64,000 nucleotides of DNA from Vibrio spartinae (GCF_024347135.1 NZ_AP024908.1:372001-436000); one strand, 5' to 3'. Positions 1 through 9,036 are shown, counted from the stretch's first letter. Numbers and translations: made by a program. The notes: a model not told the origin generated them from the letters alone.

Positions 1-823
1 GAATTTCAGTTAACAAGTGGGCTGAGCTATGACAAGGTTCCCCATCAATATCGTGATAAGCCGGCATGACAGAACCGGCTTTGCCGAGTTTGACCGCCAT
101 TTCAAATGGCAACAGAAAGGTATCATTGAGCGTTTTAAAACCGAGATTGACTGGCGCATGATTCCGCGCGCCTTCACTGGCAGAGTGACCGACATAGTGT
201 TTCAGGGTGGCAATGAAATCCCGGTCTTTGCCTTGTAATCCTTTGACATAGCTGGTGGCCATGATGCCGACTAGGTAAGGGTCTTCGGCTAAAGTCTCTT
301 CGGTACGCCCCCAGCGCACATCGCGAGATACATCCAACACGGGGGACAACCCTTGTTTGGCGCCGATTGCTCTTGCCTGACGGCTGATGTCTTGTGCGAC
401 CTGTTCGATCAACTCCGGGTGCCACGTATGACCATAATTGATCGACGCGGGATACAGGGTGGCATCTTTGGCCATCAGACCGACGAGACATTCCTCATGA
501 GCAATCGCAGGGATACCCAATCGGGTTTGTTCGACAAGATATTTTTGGAGTTGATTGAGTGCTTTGACGCCAGTCACGGGATCAACAATATGCGTGCCGA
601 GAGGACGCGTGATCTGTCCCAGACCATGCATGAGCTTTTCTTTGACGGAACGCGAAACCGTCTGATTCGAGAATTCCAGTTCACGTTCTTGGTGATCGCC
701 CTGTTCGTCGAGTATCAGCCATTGTGCGCCTAACTGCGCGATTTTTTCTTCGATTGTCATCTGTGACAGTAGGTCATGAACACGTTCAGACGTTGTGTAG
801 CTCGCATCTTGGTATATTGACAT
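1..823 (-). CDS. Glycoside hydrolase family 3 enzyme, N-terminal part (runs off the left edge)
   Basis: About 274 codons are visible, starting at ATG 823-821 and reading out of the window, so the C-terminal part is missing. The start reads MSIYQDASYT and leads into the GH3 N-terminal barrel, with the family's substrate-site stretch KHYVGH followed by SASEGARNHAPV at roughly residues 212-230. There is no signal peptide, so a cytoplasmic beta-xylosidase or beta-glucosidase acting on imported oligosaccharides is likely. The catalytic Asp and the C-terminal domain would lie outside the window. It is divergent from the secreted GH16 gene, and the polymer-degrading neighbours support a role in plant glycan use. 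Exact substrate cannot be told from this part. Confidence 0.85.
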   Translation of the reverse strand, partial: MSIYQDASYTTSERVHDLLSQMTIEEKIAQLGAQWLILDEQGDHQERELEFSNQTVSRSVKEKLMHGLGQITRPLGTHIVDPVTGVKALNQLQKYLVEQTRLGIPAIAHEECLVGLMAKDATLYPASINYGHTWHPELIEQVAQDISRQARAIGAKQGLSPVLDVSRDVRWGRTEETLAEDPYLVGIMATSYVKGLQGKDRDFIATLKHYVGHSASEGARNHAPVNLGFKTLNDTFLLPFEMAVKLGKAGSVMPAYHDIDGEPCHSSAHLLTEI

Positions 824-1351
824 AGAGAAGTTCCTATCATTAAAAACGCCATTAAGACTCCGCCCATTCTGACTGAGTCTTGCAAAGCTGCATTTATTCA
901 AATTCACGATGAGGTTACGTTATTTTGTAAATGTGATTCAAATACAGAAAACAGGACAGACACCGATATTGTTCGAGCACAATACTACTGGTATTGAAGC
1001 TCACTGAATGTCGATACGATCATGATATTTCTATAATAAATGGTCTCTGCCAGTGCGTGACCGATGTGCTTGAAAGTAGATCATGAGCGGGATGACACAA
1101 GGTGATTTATTCAGGGTGTGATGAGAAGCAGCGCTCGATTTCATCAGCGGTGGTTGACATGGCGATGTTCTGTTAATTGATAAAATACGTTTATTTTTGT
1201 GATCATTTTGCGGTGATATTCATTGAATAAATGTCAAAATTTGAGGGAATACGCAAATAAGTGAATATCCATATTGTTATGCTTCCTAGAGTTTTAATGA
1301 TTGTGATGCTGATGGCTTGATTTGATGACGATAGGTTGATTAAGGATAAAG
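824..1351. other. Divergent intergenic region, GH3 / GH16
   Basis: This 528-base AT-rich gap must hold both divergent promoters. I see no convincing gene. A 13-base palindrome, TATTCATTGAATA (1217-1229), lies upstream of the GH16 gene and could be a regulator site, but there is no second copy to support it. Confidence 0.4.
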
Positions 1352-2524
1352 ATGAAAATGAAATTAAATACTGCATTGAGCTTAATTGGGTGTGCTTTGT
1401 TTTCACACTCAGCAATGAGTGCTGACTGGCAGCTTGTCTGGCAGGATGAATTTACCAATCGCATTAGCCCTGATTGGGTATTTGAGACTGGTAATAACAA
1501 CGGCTGGGGAAATCAGGAGTTGCAATATTACCAACGGCAAAATGCCACGGTTGAACAAGGGAATTTGGTGATTACCGCCAAACGTGAAGATGTTAATGGC
1601 TTCCGATATACATCATCGCGGATGAAAACTCAGGGATTGGCGTCATTCCGCTACGGTCGTGTCGAAGCGCGTATCCGTTTACCGAATGGCAGCGGTCTGT
1701 GGCCTGCATTCTGGATGTTGGGCAGTAATATTGATCGTGTTGACTGGCCTCGCTGCGGTGAACTGGACATTATGGAACACATCAATGCAGAGAACCAAAT
1801 CTACGGTACGGCTCATTGGGAAGAGAATGGTCATGCGAGCTACTCCAGCCCGAGCTATAACCTCGACGTCAGCCAATATCATAATTACGCAATTGAGTGG
1901 AATGAAAACGAAATTCGCTGGTATGTCGATGGCAATATGTACCATGTGATGAGCATTGCCAATAATGCCGGTGGCACCGAAGAATTACATAACGATTTCT
2001 TCTTACTTCTGAATATGGCCGTCGGGGGACAGTGGCCCGGATTCAATATTGATGAGAGCAAGCTCCCTGCGAAGATGTATGTCGATTATGTCCGGGTTTA
2101 CCGCGATGCTGATCGGCCTTCCGATGAGCCGTCAAACGATTTTCCAAAACAGATTGAAGCGGAAGATTACACCAATATGAACGGGGTCGGCACCGGCCCG
2201 AGTCACGATGTCGGTGGTGGTGACAGCGTCGGTTGGATCGACACCGGTGACTGGATGTCTTACGACAATATCAACATTCCGACCTCAGGCGACTATCGTA
2301 TTGACTACCGGGTTTCTAGCTTAAACGGGGGCGGACGCTTGTCACTGGATCATTCGTCAGGCTCAACCGTATTAGGTTATTTAGACATTGGTGCGACCGG
2401 TGGCTGGGACAAATGGACAACCTTATCTCATACCGTGCATATCAATGCCGGTACTTATAACTTTGGCATCTATGCACAACAGGGAGGCTTTAACCTGAAC
2501 TGGTGGCGGATCACCAAGTTATAA
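1352..2524 (+). CDS. Secreted GH16 endo-beta-glucanase (laminarinase/lichenase type) with CBM6
   Basis: A 390-residue exported enzyme. Residues 1-24 are a Sec signal peptide ending SAMSA. The GH16 domain covers about 25-250, with the catalytic signature ELDIME at residues 137-142 (nucleophile Glu137, Asp139, acid/base Glu142). A short linker (DRPSDEPSND) leads to a C-terminal family 6 carbohydrate-binding module (about 265-390; starts IEAEDY, ends NWWRITKL). GH16 enzymes of this type cut beta-1,3 or mixed-linkage beta-glucans. The ATG at 1352 has AAGGA just upstream; an internal ATG at 1358 is the alternative. It is followed 107 bases later by the GH43 gene on the same strand, so co-transcription is possible. 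Substrate (laminarin or lichenan) is inferred from the family. Confidence 0.92.
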   Translation: MKMKLNTALSLIGCALFSHSAMSADWQLVWQDEFTNRISPDWVFETGNNNGWGNQELQYYQRQNATVEQGNLVITAKREDVNGFRYTSSRMKTQGLASFRYGRVEARIRLPNGSGLWPAFWMLGSNIDRVDWPRCGELDIMEHINAENQIYGTAHWEENGHASYSSPSYNLDVSQYHNYAIEWNENEIRWYVDGNMYHVMSIANNAGGTEELHNDFFLLLNMAVGGQWPGFNIDESKLPAKMYVDYVRVYRDADRPSDEPSNDFPKQIEAEDYTNMNGVGTGPSHDVGGGDSVGWIDTGDWMSYDNINIPTSGDYRIDYRVSSLNGGGRLSLDHSSGSTVLGYLDIGATGGWDKWTTLSHTVHINAGTYNFGIYAQQGGFNLNWWRITKL

Positions 2525-2631
2525 CGAGGACTTATCAGGAATGAAATCCCCTGACAAGACAGGTTTCACTGGTTGAGTTATACACGCGATCTGGATAATT
2601 AGGGAATAACCATATTATTGGGAGAATTAAA

Positions 2632-4833
2632 GTGTTTAATGATCTGAATTTTCGATGTCTGTCGAGGCAGTTGTTACTCTGCTTATCGATAGCTGTTCTC
2701 ACTGCCGTCAGTCATCTCAGTTTCGCTGCTCCGACATCGTTTACCAATCCGATTTATAATAATGGGGCTGATCCGTGGCTGCTGTTTTATGACGGCAACT
2801 ACTATTCTGTGACAACAACGTGGAGCTCTCAGCTTTCAATGCGTAAGTCACCGACATTAGCTGGGCTGAAAGATGCCACACCAGTCAATGTATGGTCCGA
2901 AACCGACCCAAATAGCTGCTGTAATTTCTGGGCTCTTGAGTTTCACCATTTAAATGGACCGAACGGATGGCGTTGGTACATGCTGTATACATCGGGTCAG
3001 GACGGTAGTTATGATTATCAGCATAATTCCGTCTTGGAAAGTGTCGGCGATGATCCAATGGGACCGTATCAGTATAAAGGTTCACCATTAGGTCGTACAT
3101 ATAACATTGATGGTAGTTATATTACCATCAATAACCAGCTCTACTTTATGTACTCGCAGTGGAGGGGGAGTTCCCAGCTGTTGTATATTGCTCGTATGAG
3201 TAACCCTTGGACAATCAGTGGTCAGCCGGTCGTGTTGAGTGAGCCGGTGTATAGCTGGGAACGTATTGGCAACAATGTCAATGAAGGCCCGGAACCTTTG
3301 ATTCACAATGGACGCGTATATGTGGTTTACTCGGCAAGCTACTGTAATACTCCGGGATATTCTCTGGGACTATTAGAGTTGACGGGCAGTGATCCGATGG
3401 ATAGGAACGCATGGACCAAGCGGAATCAACCGATATTTAAATCCGCCAATGGTGTCTACGGTCCGGGACATAACGGGTTCTTTAAATCTCCCGATGGTAC
3501 GGAAGACTGGCTGGTTTATCACGGCAACGCCAGTGCCAATGATGGATGCAGTGTTTCACGCTCGATGCGTGCACAAGCGTTTACATGGCATCCGGACGGT
3601 TCACCTAATCTAGGACGTCCAGTTGCTGCCGGTCAACCCATCAATGTTCCGTCCGGTGAAAACGGTCCGCTGACTGCTAAACCACAAGCACCAGTGATGA
3701 GCCTCAATCATTATGCAGGTTCTGGGGCGAACTTAGCGCTGAAAAGTAGTACTCCTGTGATTGTGGATCAACTTCTCCCCGGTAATGTCCGTTTTGTAAA
3801 TGATAGTGGACGGTTTTTAAGTGATGCGTCGTGCAATGGCTCACAAGGTTTCTTCCCTTGGGAAAATAAAAACTGTCAACGTTGGACATTTAGTGCTGCG
3901 TCCGATGGCTTGCTTAACATCAAAAACCGTGCTTCTGGCCAGTTATACCGCGCTTGCAACGGTAATGACTGTGATCGGTGGGGATTATCTCCGGTTAATG
4001 AAGTGGCGATTGTCAGTGGTCAAAGTGGTCGGGTGTTAACCGCGACGAATACCTCTACCGAGCAACGTGCCTGGGCTGGTGCCGCCAGTCAGAAATGGCG
4101 TCTGCAACCTCAGCAAGACGGTTCAGTCACGATGAGTCCGGCCAGTCGCTCTGATTGTCTGAATGTCAATGGTAGCAATATTGTCTTTGGGGCGTGTACC
4201 GGTAATAGCAGTCGTTGGTATCTGCATCCGAGAAACGAAGGTGGATATCGTCTGGTTGCCAAAGGCAACAATATGGTGATGGATGTCAGCAATTGTGCAC
4301 TTGGTGATGGTACATCTATTGGTGTGTACAATGATTTAAACAATAGCTGTCAACGCTTCTACTTGCGTGATGTCGGGGATAGTTCAGGTGTGGTGAATAG
4401 CATTATCAGCGGTACTTACCGGATTACGCCGGTACACAGTAATAAAGCGTTGGATGTGATGAACTGTGGAACCGAAAATGGCACTAATGTGCGTCAATGG
4501 CGTTGGTTGAATAATGACTGTCAGCGGTTTGAGATCACTAATGTCGATGGTATCTGGCACCGTATTTCACCATTGAACGCATCGAATCTGGCTCTGGATG
4601 TGTACAACAGTGATACCAACAGTAACGCCAATATTCTCATTTATTCTTATTATAATCGTGCAAACCAGCAGTTCCGTTTTCAGGCGGCTGGTTCTGGCAA
4701 ATGGCGAATTGTCAACCGCAACAGCGGCCTGTGCCTGAGTGTCGTCGGAGCATCCACCAGTGACGGTGCGAATCTGGTTCAGGAGGCTTGTATTCCGGGA
4801 GCTCAGAATCAACAATTTGGTTTAAACCGCTAG
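2632..4833 (+). CDS. Secreted GH43 alpha-L-arabinofuranosidase-like enzyme with ricin-type lectin repeats
   Basis: A 733-residue exported protein starting at GTG 2632 with GGGAG about 8 bases upstream. The signal peptide (1 to about 33, ending LSFAAP) is followed by a five-bladed GH43 domain of about 310 residues. Its three acidic sites are visible: NNGADPW (Asp47), YNIDGSY and NEGPEPL. This resembles GH43 subfamily 26 exo-arabinofuranosidases. The rest (about 360-733) is made of ricin/CBM13-type repeats, with QRWTF, QKWRL, QRFEI and QQFGL as QxW-like motifs, which should bind arabinan or arabinoxylan. It probably trims arabinose side chains for the xylan system. The stop codon directly abuts an IS end, yet the last lectin repeat looks complete. 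Confidence 0.88.
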   Translation: MFNDLNFRCLSRQLLLCLSIAVLTAVSHLSFAAPTSFTNPIYNNGADPWLLFYDGNYYSVTTTWSSQLSMRKSPTLAGLKDATPVNVWSETDPNSCCNFWALEFHHLNGPNGWRWYMLYTSGQDGSYDYQHNSVLESVGDDPMGPYQYKGSPLGRTYNIDGSYITINNQLYFMYSQWRGSSQLLYIARMSNPWTISGQPVVLSEPVYSWERIGNNVNEGPEPLIHNGRVYVVYSASYCNTPGYSLGLLELTGSDPMDRNAWTKRNQPIFKSANGVYGPGHNGFFKSPDGTEDWLVYHGNASANDGCSVSRSMRAQAFTWHPDGSPNLGRPVAAGQPINVPSGENGPLTAKPQAPVMSLNHYAGSGANLALKSSTPVIVDQLLPGNVRFVNDSGRFLSDASCNGSQGFFPWENKNCQRWTFSAASDGLLNIKNRASGQLYRACNGNDCDRWGLSPVNEVAIVSGQSGRVLTATNTSTEQRAWAGAASQKWRLQPQQDGSVTMSPASRSDCLNVNGSNIVFGACTGNSSRWYLHPRNEGGYRLVAKGNNMVMDVSNCALGDGTSIGVYNDLNNSCQRFYLRDVGDSSGVVNSIISGTYRITPVHSNKALDVMNCGTENGTNVRQWRWLNNDCQRFEITNVDGIWHRISPLNASNLALDVYNSDTNSNANILIYSYYNRANQQFRFQAAGSGKWRIVNRNSGLCLSVVGASTSDGANLVQEACIPGAQNQQFGLNR

Positions 4834-5143
4834 GGGCTGTTGATCTTCGCTGTACACAGCCATACATCGGCAGCGATATCATAGTAAACGCCAGTGAGGT
4901 CATACTGGCGTAATTTCTTGCCAACTTATCATATCTCGTTGATATTGAAAGAACGTGCTTAATTCTTGCGCAAGCATTCTCTACCAAATGTCGATACTTA
5001 TACAGGCACCTATCAACGCTTTCTTTGTCGATATATTGACCATGGTTTCGCTTTGGTATGACGGTTTCACCACCTTTTGAGTTTACGTATGTTCTCAATG
5101 CTTCGCTGTCATAACCTTTATCTGCGATGTGAAGACCATTGTA
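4834..5143 (-). pseudogene. IS5-family transposase remnant (C-terminal fragment plus one IS end)
   Basis: On the minus strand, from about 5138 downwards, the sequence translates as LHIADKGYDSEALRTY, then VIPKRNHGQ, then KYRHLVENACARIK. This is the C-terminal DDE region of an IS5-family transposase, including the Y(2)R(3)E(6)K-like block. The N-terminal two thirds and one IS end are missing, so it cannot be active. The surviving end begins GGGGCTGTTGATC at 4834, immediately after the GH43 stop. The frame has no stop of its own and reads on into the GH43 gene in antisense. The remnant fills the whole gap to the allantoinase stop, so a deletion joined the purine cluster to the glycan genes here. 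Confidence 0.8.
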
Positions 5144-6058
5144 TTAAAGGGCCGGCGGATGGGTCTCAATCCAATGTCGGGCAATGGCTTCTCGTTTTGC
5201 GATCCAGACGTGCTCGTGGGACTGAACATAATCGAGGAACTTCTTCAGCGCCATAAATCGGCTCGGTTTCCCCAGAATCCGACAATGCATCCCAATCGAC
5301 ATCATTTTGGGGCTTTCTTTGCCTTCTGCATATAAGCAATCAAAATGATCTTTCAGATACTGGAAGAATTCATCTCCGTGACTGAAACCATAAGGGGACG
5401 CAAAGCGCATATCATTGGTATCAAGGGTGTAAGGGATCACCAGATGTGGGTCAGCCTGACCTGCAACCGGTGTCCAGAATGGCAGATCGTCTCCGTAATA
5501 ATCAGAGTCATAGAGCAAGCCGTCCTGTTCTGCTACGAGCTGACGCGTGTTCGGTGAGTCGCGCCCGGTGTACCAGCCAACCGGACGTTTGCCTGTCAGG
5601 TTTTCAATAATATCCAGCGCTTCCTGCATGTGCTGACGTTCCTGCTCGATCGGCATACTCTGATAATGAATCCATTTCAGGCCATGGCAGACAATCTCAT
5701 GATCCGCCTCGACAATCGCTTGAGTCACTGCCGGGTTACGTTGGAGTGCGGTTGCAATGCCGAAAATCGTCAATGGCAGGTCGCGTTGATGAAATTCATT
5801 CAGGATCCGCCAGACGCCGACCCGGGAGCCATATTCATAAAGAGATTCCATACTCATGTGGCGTTCGGGATAAGGCTCGGCCCCAAATATATCAGAGAGA
5901 AATGTCTCGGCATGGTCATCCCCGTGCAGCACGCAGTTTTCCCCGCCTTCTTCGTAGTTCAACACAAATTGCAGCGCGATACGCGCTTGTCCCGGCCACT
6001 GGGCATTTGGCACGGCGCGGCCATAGCCGATATAATCGCGGGGATTGTTCTCTTCCAT
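5144..6058 (-). CDS. puuE: Allantoinase, cofactor-independent PuuE type (polysaccharide-deacetylase fold)
   Basis: A 304-residue cytoplasmic enzyme of the PuuE family, which hydrolyses allantoin to allantoate without a metal, unlike the AllB amidohydrolases. Family landmarks are RDYIGYGR near the N-terminus, LNYEEGGE, HGLKWIHY in the middle, GWYTGRDSPNTR and the final MHCRILGKPSR block. Length matches the family. Start ATG 6058 has GGAAGGA upstream. It is the last gene of a leftward pair with the GntR regulator. With the allantoate amidohydrolase at 20435 and the aminotransferase at 19141 it gives an allantoin degradation route. Only the IS remnant follows. Confidence 0.92.
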   Translation of the reverse strand: MEENNPRDYIGYGRAVPNAQWPGQARIALQFVLNYEEGGENCVLHGDDHAETFLSDIFGAEPYPERHMSMESLYEYGSRVGVWRILNEFHQRDLPLTIFGIATALQRNPAVTQAIVEADHEIVCHGLKWIHYQSMPIEQERQHMQEALDIIENLTGKRPVGWYTGRDSPNTRQLVAEQDGLLYDSDYYGDDLPFWTPVAGQADPHLVIPYTLDTNDMRFASPYGFSHGDEFFQYLKDHFDCLYAEGKESPKMMSIGMHCRILGKPSRFMALKKFLDYVQSHEHVWIAKREAIARHWIETHPPAL

Positions 6059-6082
6059 GTGTTATTCCTTCCTTGATGACAA

Positions 6083-6757
6083 TTATTTTTCTGTTCCGGC
6101 AAAAATCTGCTGAAAATCAATCACAGTTTTCTGGTTTTGTTCGAGTCTCAACGAGGCTCGGATATGATGGAGATGGTGGGTCATCCACTGTTGCGCGGCG
6201 TGCGTCTCTTGCTGGTTGAGCAGCGTAATCAGTTCGGCATGATCGCCACAGTCACAGCTAACGCTTTGCTGTGAGCCGAATGCAGCGATGACCAGCGACG
6301 AGCGATAGCAGAGTTGTTCGATAAAATCGGCCAGTACCGAATTACCGGCTTGTTTGGCAAGCTCGTAATGGAAGCGGGCGGTGAGCTGAATTGAATCGGA
6401 GAGATGCCCATAGCGTTCGGCTTCTTTTTCCTCATTGATCATCTGGGTAAACCGCTCGGATTGCTGCGCAGTCCAATGTTTCTGTAGCTCAGGAATCAGC
6501 AAGGGTTCGAGCAGGATTCGGCTACTCAGTACCTCTTCCGCTTCCTGCGGTGTCGGGCGATTCACATGCGCGCCTTTATTCGGTTCGATCACCACAAACC
6601 GTTCTAATGCCAAACGTTGCAACACTTTGCGAATCCCGGTTCGGCTGACGCCGAATGCTTCAGAGAGCCGATCCTCCGGCAGGCGCACGCCCGGTGCGAG
6701 TTGATGCTCAACAATCGCTTTGAGCATTTTCTGATAAATTTTTTCATCATTCGACAT
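6083..6757 (-). CDS. GntR-family transcriptional regulator (FCD subfamily)
   Basis: A regulator of about 224 residues with an N-terminal winged helix (about 10-75; EDRLSEAFGVSRTGIRKVLQRL) and a C-terminal all-helical FCD ligand domain with spaced His/Asp metal-site residues. I chose ATG 6757 (MSNDEK), the normal family length. The frame is open back to 7030, but that extension is low-complexity repeat and promoter DNA. The gene is divergent from the NCS1 permease and lies 24 bases ahead of puuE, so it probably controls ureide uptake and breakdown. Likely operators TTGTATACAA lie in the divergent gap. The Shine-Dalgarno before 6757 is weak (GAGAAAACACCG), so the start is not certain. Confidence 0.85.
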   Translation of the reverse strand: MSNDEKIYQKMLKAIVEHQLAPGVRLPEDRLSEAFGVSRTGIRKVLQRLALERFVVIEPNKGAHVNRPTPQEAEEVLSSRILLEPLLIPELQKHWTAQQSERFTQMINEEKEAERYGHLSDSIQLTARFHYELAKQAGNSVLADFIEQLCYRSSLVIAAFGSQQSVSCDCGDHAELITLLNQQETHAAQQWMTHHLHHIRASLRLEQNQKTVIDFQQIFAGTEK

Positions 6758-6761
6758 CGGT

Positions 6762-6835
6762 GTTTTCTCGTTAGGTGCTTTTTCGTTAGGTGCTTTCTCG
6801 TTAAGAGCTTTCTTGTTAAGTGCTTTCTCGTTATA
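6762..6835. repeat. 15-bp tandem array, about 5 copies, upstream of the GntR gene
   Basis: Five units related to TCGTTAGGTGCTTTC (plus strand) lie directly upstream of the chosen GntR start. Read in the gene's frame they encode a repeated NEKAP/NEKAL pentapeptide, with no stop between repeat and gene. The array is either a variable leader RNA or a repeat-coded N-terminal tail. Confidence 0.85.
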
Positions 6836-6876
6836 TGACAGATTCGTTTTATAACAGATTCTTTGAACGACATACT

Positions 6877-6886
6877 TTGTATACAG
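6877..6886. promoter_or_regulatory. Candidate GntR operator TTGTATACAG
   Basis: This site matches nine of ten bases of the perfect palindrome found at 7136-7147 in the same divergent gap. It lies on the regulator side, where autoregulation would be expected. Assignment to the neighbouring GntR protein is inference. Confidence 0.5.
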
Positions 6887-7135
6887 TTTATGTCGGTAAG
6901 CGATATACAGGCAATATATATACCACGGAAACAGACAATTGTTCAGGATGTTTTGCTTATCGGGTCTCTGTCCGCGACTTGCGCGGTGGTTGAGTTCCGA
7001 ATCGGATACTGATGCACCATCAGGCTGCAAAATTGCATGGAATCAGTGCAATCCACCGCGCGAGTTGCGCCACCAAGCGCCCTACAATACGGCTTTACCA
7101 TGTTATTTCAGGTTGGCACACAAATTGTATTTATT

Positions 7136-7147
7136 ATTGTATACAAT
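7136..7147. promoter_or_regulatory. Candidate GntR operator ATTGTATACAAT ahead of the permease
   Basis: This perfect 12-base palindrome ends 17 bases before the permease start codon. FCD-type GntR proteins commonly bind short palindromes with a TAC/GTA core. The position would block transcription or initiation of the permease gene. A related half-match, ATTGTATTTATT, lies just upstream at 7124-7135. Confidence 0.6.
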
Positions 7148-7164
7148 CTTGACATGGAGAGTCG

Positions 7165-8613
7165 ATGATGAAAACGACACAACTACCAACCAGCCCTCGG
7201 CTGTGTAATGAAGATCTGGCCCCTGAAACGGAACAAAAGTGGGGTTGGTATAGTATTTTTGCGTTCTGGATGTCTGATGTTCACAGCGTCGGTGGCTACG
7301 TTTTTGCCGCGAGCCTATTTGCGCTCGGGCTCAATGGTATTCAGGTGTTTATCAGTTTACTGGCCGGTATATCCATCGTGATGGTCTTTGCGAACCTGAT
7401 GGGTAAACCGGGTCAGCAATCCGGAGCACCGTTTCCGGTGATTGCCCGGATGTCATTCGGGGTCTTCGGGGCGAATATTCCTGCGGTGATTCGCGGGTTA
7501 ATTGCTGTGGTCTGGTACGGGATTCAAACCTTCTTAGCTTCAAGCTCCTTTATTATTTTACTGTTGTACTTCTTCCCTCAGTTAAGCAGTTTGGCGGACA
7601 AAAGCTTTGTCGGATTATCCTATCTCGGCTGGATTGGCTTCAGTGCGATGTGGTTGATGCAAGTGATTGTTTTTATGTTCGGCATGACGATGATCCGCAA
7701 AGTGATCGACTGGTCAGGGCCGGCGATTTATGTGGCGATGTTTGCACTGTGTCTGTACATGATTAACCGTGCCGGATGGGACAACATCAGCTTTAACCTG
7801 AGCAGTCATAACCTCGGCGGATGGGATGCGATCACCCAGATGATTATTGCCATTGCACTGGTTGCTGGTTATTTCGCAGGACCGACCCTCAACTTCAGTG
7901 ACTTTTCGCGTTATTGCAGTAGTTATCAAAAGCTGAAGTTTGGTAACTGGCTCGGTCTGCCACTGAACTTTATTCTGTTCTCGCTGTTCAGTGTGGTGAT
8001 TGTGTCTGCATCCATTCCGGTCTTTGGTGAAATGATTACCGACCCGGTTGAAACAGTCAAACGACTCGATTCCGGGCTGATTACCGTGTTGGGGGCTCTG
8101 ACATTCATTTTTGCAACCGTGGGGATCAATATCGTCGCCAACTTCGTGGCACCGGCATTTGATTTCTCGAACGTGTCACCGCAGAAAATCAGTTTCAAAC
8201 TCGGTGGCTTTATCGCTGCGTTCGGTTCGGTTCTGCTGACACCGTGGAACCTGTTTAACAACCCGGAAGTGATTCACTACACGGTCGATATTCTGGCTGC
8301 GATGATCGGCCCGCTGTACGGCATTATTCTGGTCGACTACTTCCTGATTAAGAAAGGTCAGATTGATGTCCCATCGTTATATACCGAATCCCCGCAAGGG
8401 CAATACTGGTATGAAAATGGTGTGAACAAAAAAAGCATCTATGCCCTTGTAATTGCTGGCTTCGTGGCTGTCTGTGCTACATTTTGGGTCACTGAACTTG
8501 CCAACTATGCGCTGTTTATCGGGGGTGGGGTTGCCGCATCGACTTATCGCTTCCTGATGGAATCGGAGCGGGTGCGTGTCGGCGGCTTAAAGCTGGCGAA
8601 ACAAAAGTCTTAA
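7165..8613 (+). CDS. NCS1-family nucleobase/ureide permease
   Basis: A 482-residue inner-membrane transporter with about 12 hydrophobic helices. NCS1 hallmarks are the N-terminal EQKWGWYSIFAFWMSDVHS stretch, the GAPFPVIARMSFGVFG motif in helix 3 and GPTLNFSDFSRY in the middle. NCS1 carriers import allantoin, hydantoins, uracil, cytosine or purines. Beside puuE, allantoin is the natural guess but is not shown by sequence. ATG 7165 is preceded by GGAG; ATG 7168 is an equally possible start. It is divergent from the GntR gene, with an operator-like palindrome just upstream, and is followed by a hairpin terminator. Confidence 0.9.
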   Translation: MMKTTQLPTSPRLCNEDLAPETEQKWGWYSIFAFWMSDVHSVGGYVFAASLFALGLNGIQVFISLLAGISIVMVFANLMGKPGQQSGAPFPVIARMSFGVFGANIPAVIRGLIAVVWYGIQTFLASSSFIILLLYFFPQLSSLADKSFVGLSYLGWIGFSAMWLMQVIVFMFGMTMIRKVIDWSGPAIYVAMFALCLYMINRAGWDNISFNLSSHNLGGWDAITQMIIAIALVAGYFAGPTLNFSDFSRYCSSYQKLKFGNWLGLPLNFILFSLFSVVIVSASIPVFGEMITDPVETVKRLDSGLITVLGALTFIFATVGINIVANFVAPAFDFSNVSPQKISFKLGGFIAAFGSVLLTPWNLFNNPEVIHYTVDILAAMIGPLYGIILVDYFLIKKGQIDVPSLYTESPQGQYWYENGVNKKSIYALVIAGFVAVCATFWVTELANYALFIGGGVAASTYRFLMESERVRVGGLKLAKQKS

Positions 8614-8649
8614 TAGAGAGAGCATCATTGCTTTAGGGTGTAAAACTTC

Positions 8650-8686
8650 CGGTTCGTCTTTGGTTGAGCAAAGGCGAACCGATTTC
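8650..8686 (+). terminator. Probable terminator after the NCS1 permease
   Basis: CGGTTCG (8650-8656) pairs with CGAACCG (8675-8681), with a second inner pairing CTTTG/CAAAG. Only a short T-containing tail follows. It marks the end of the permease transcript and the border to the accessory module. Confidence 0.65.
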
Positions 8687-8790
8687 TATCATCAATAGGA
8701 TCAATCAATTCACAACATCGCAGCCCAATCAAATTTTCAATCAATTGTGAATCTACACGCAAAAAAATGACACCGAAGTGTTAGTAAAGG

Positions 8791-8970
8791 ATGAGATTTA
8801 ACCATACCAGTCGTGTGTTATTATCCCGCTTCTCGGCGATAGATGAATCTCCGTATACTTTATACTTGCTGACAGAGTCCAGTAATTTTCCTGAGGGGGA
8901 GCATGTAGGGAGTGTAACAATCATTGATGAGAGTAAGGATGTACTGTTAGAATCATCGTTTATCCTATAA
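8791..8970 (+). CDS. Small hypothetical protein (59 aa) just upstream of the ATPase module
   Basis: An open frame from ATG 8791 to TAA 8968-8970 encodes a 59-residue acidic protein beginning MRFNHTSRVLLSRF and ending VLLESSFIL. An in-frame stop precedes it. AAAGG abuts the ATG, closer than a usual Shine-Dalgarno, which weakens the case. Composition is protein-like, with a hydrophilic middle (LTESSNFPEGEHVGS). It is 66 bases ahead of the ATPase gene on the same strand, so it could be a small accessory protein of that module or the remnant of a lost gene. I recognise no family. An overlapping antisense frame looks less natural. Confidence 0.4.
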   Translation: MRFNHTSRVLLSRFSAIDESPYTLYLLTESSNFPEGEHVGSVTIIDESKDVLLESSFIL

Positions 8971-9036
8971 TTTATAGCAAACCATCCCAAGAACCATTGT
9001 GAATGAATTCAAGGCGTTACTTGTGGGAGATATACG

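Noticed and set aside
1203..1500. Minus-strand frames in the GH16 promoter and 5' end
   Set aside because: Low-complexity translation of AT-rich DNA and antisense of the GH16 signal region.
6758..7030. N-terminal extension of the GntR gene to 315 residues
   Set aside because: It would cover promoter DNA, a candidate operator and a tandem repeat; family length fits ATG 6757.
8781..8990. Minus-strand 69-residue frame upstream of the ATPase
   Set aside because: It overlaps the more protein-like plus-strand frame and lacks a ribosome site.
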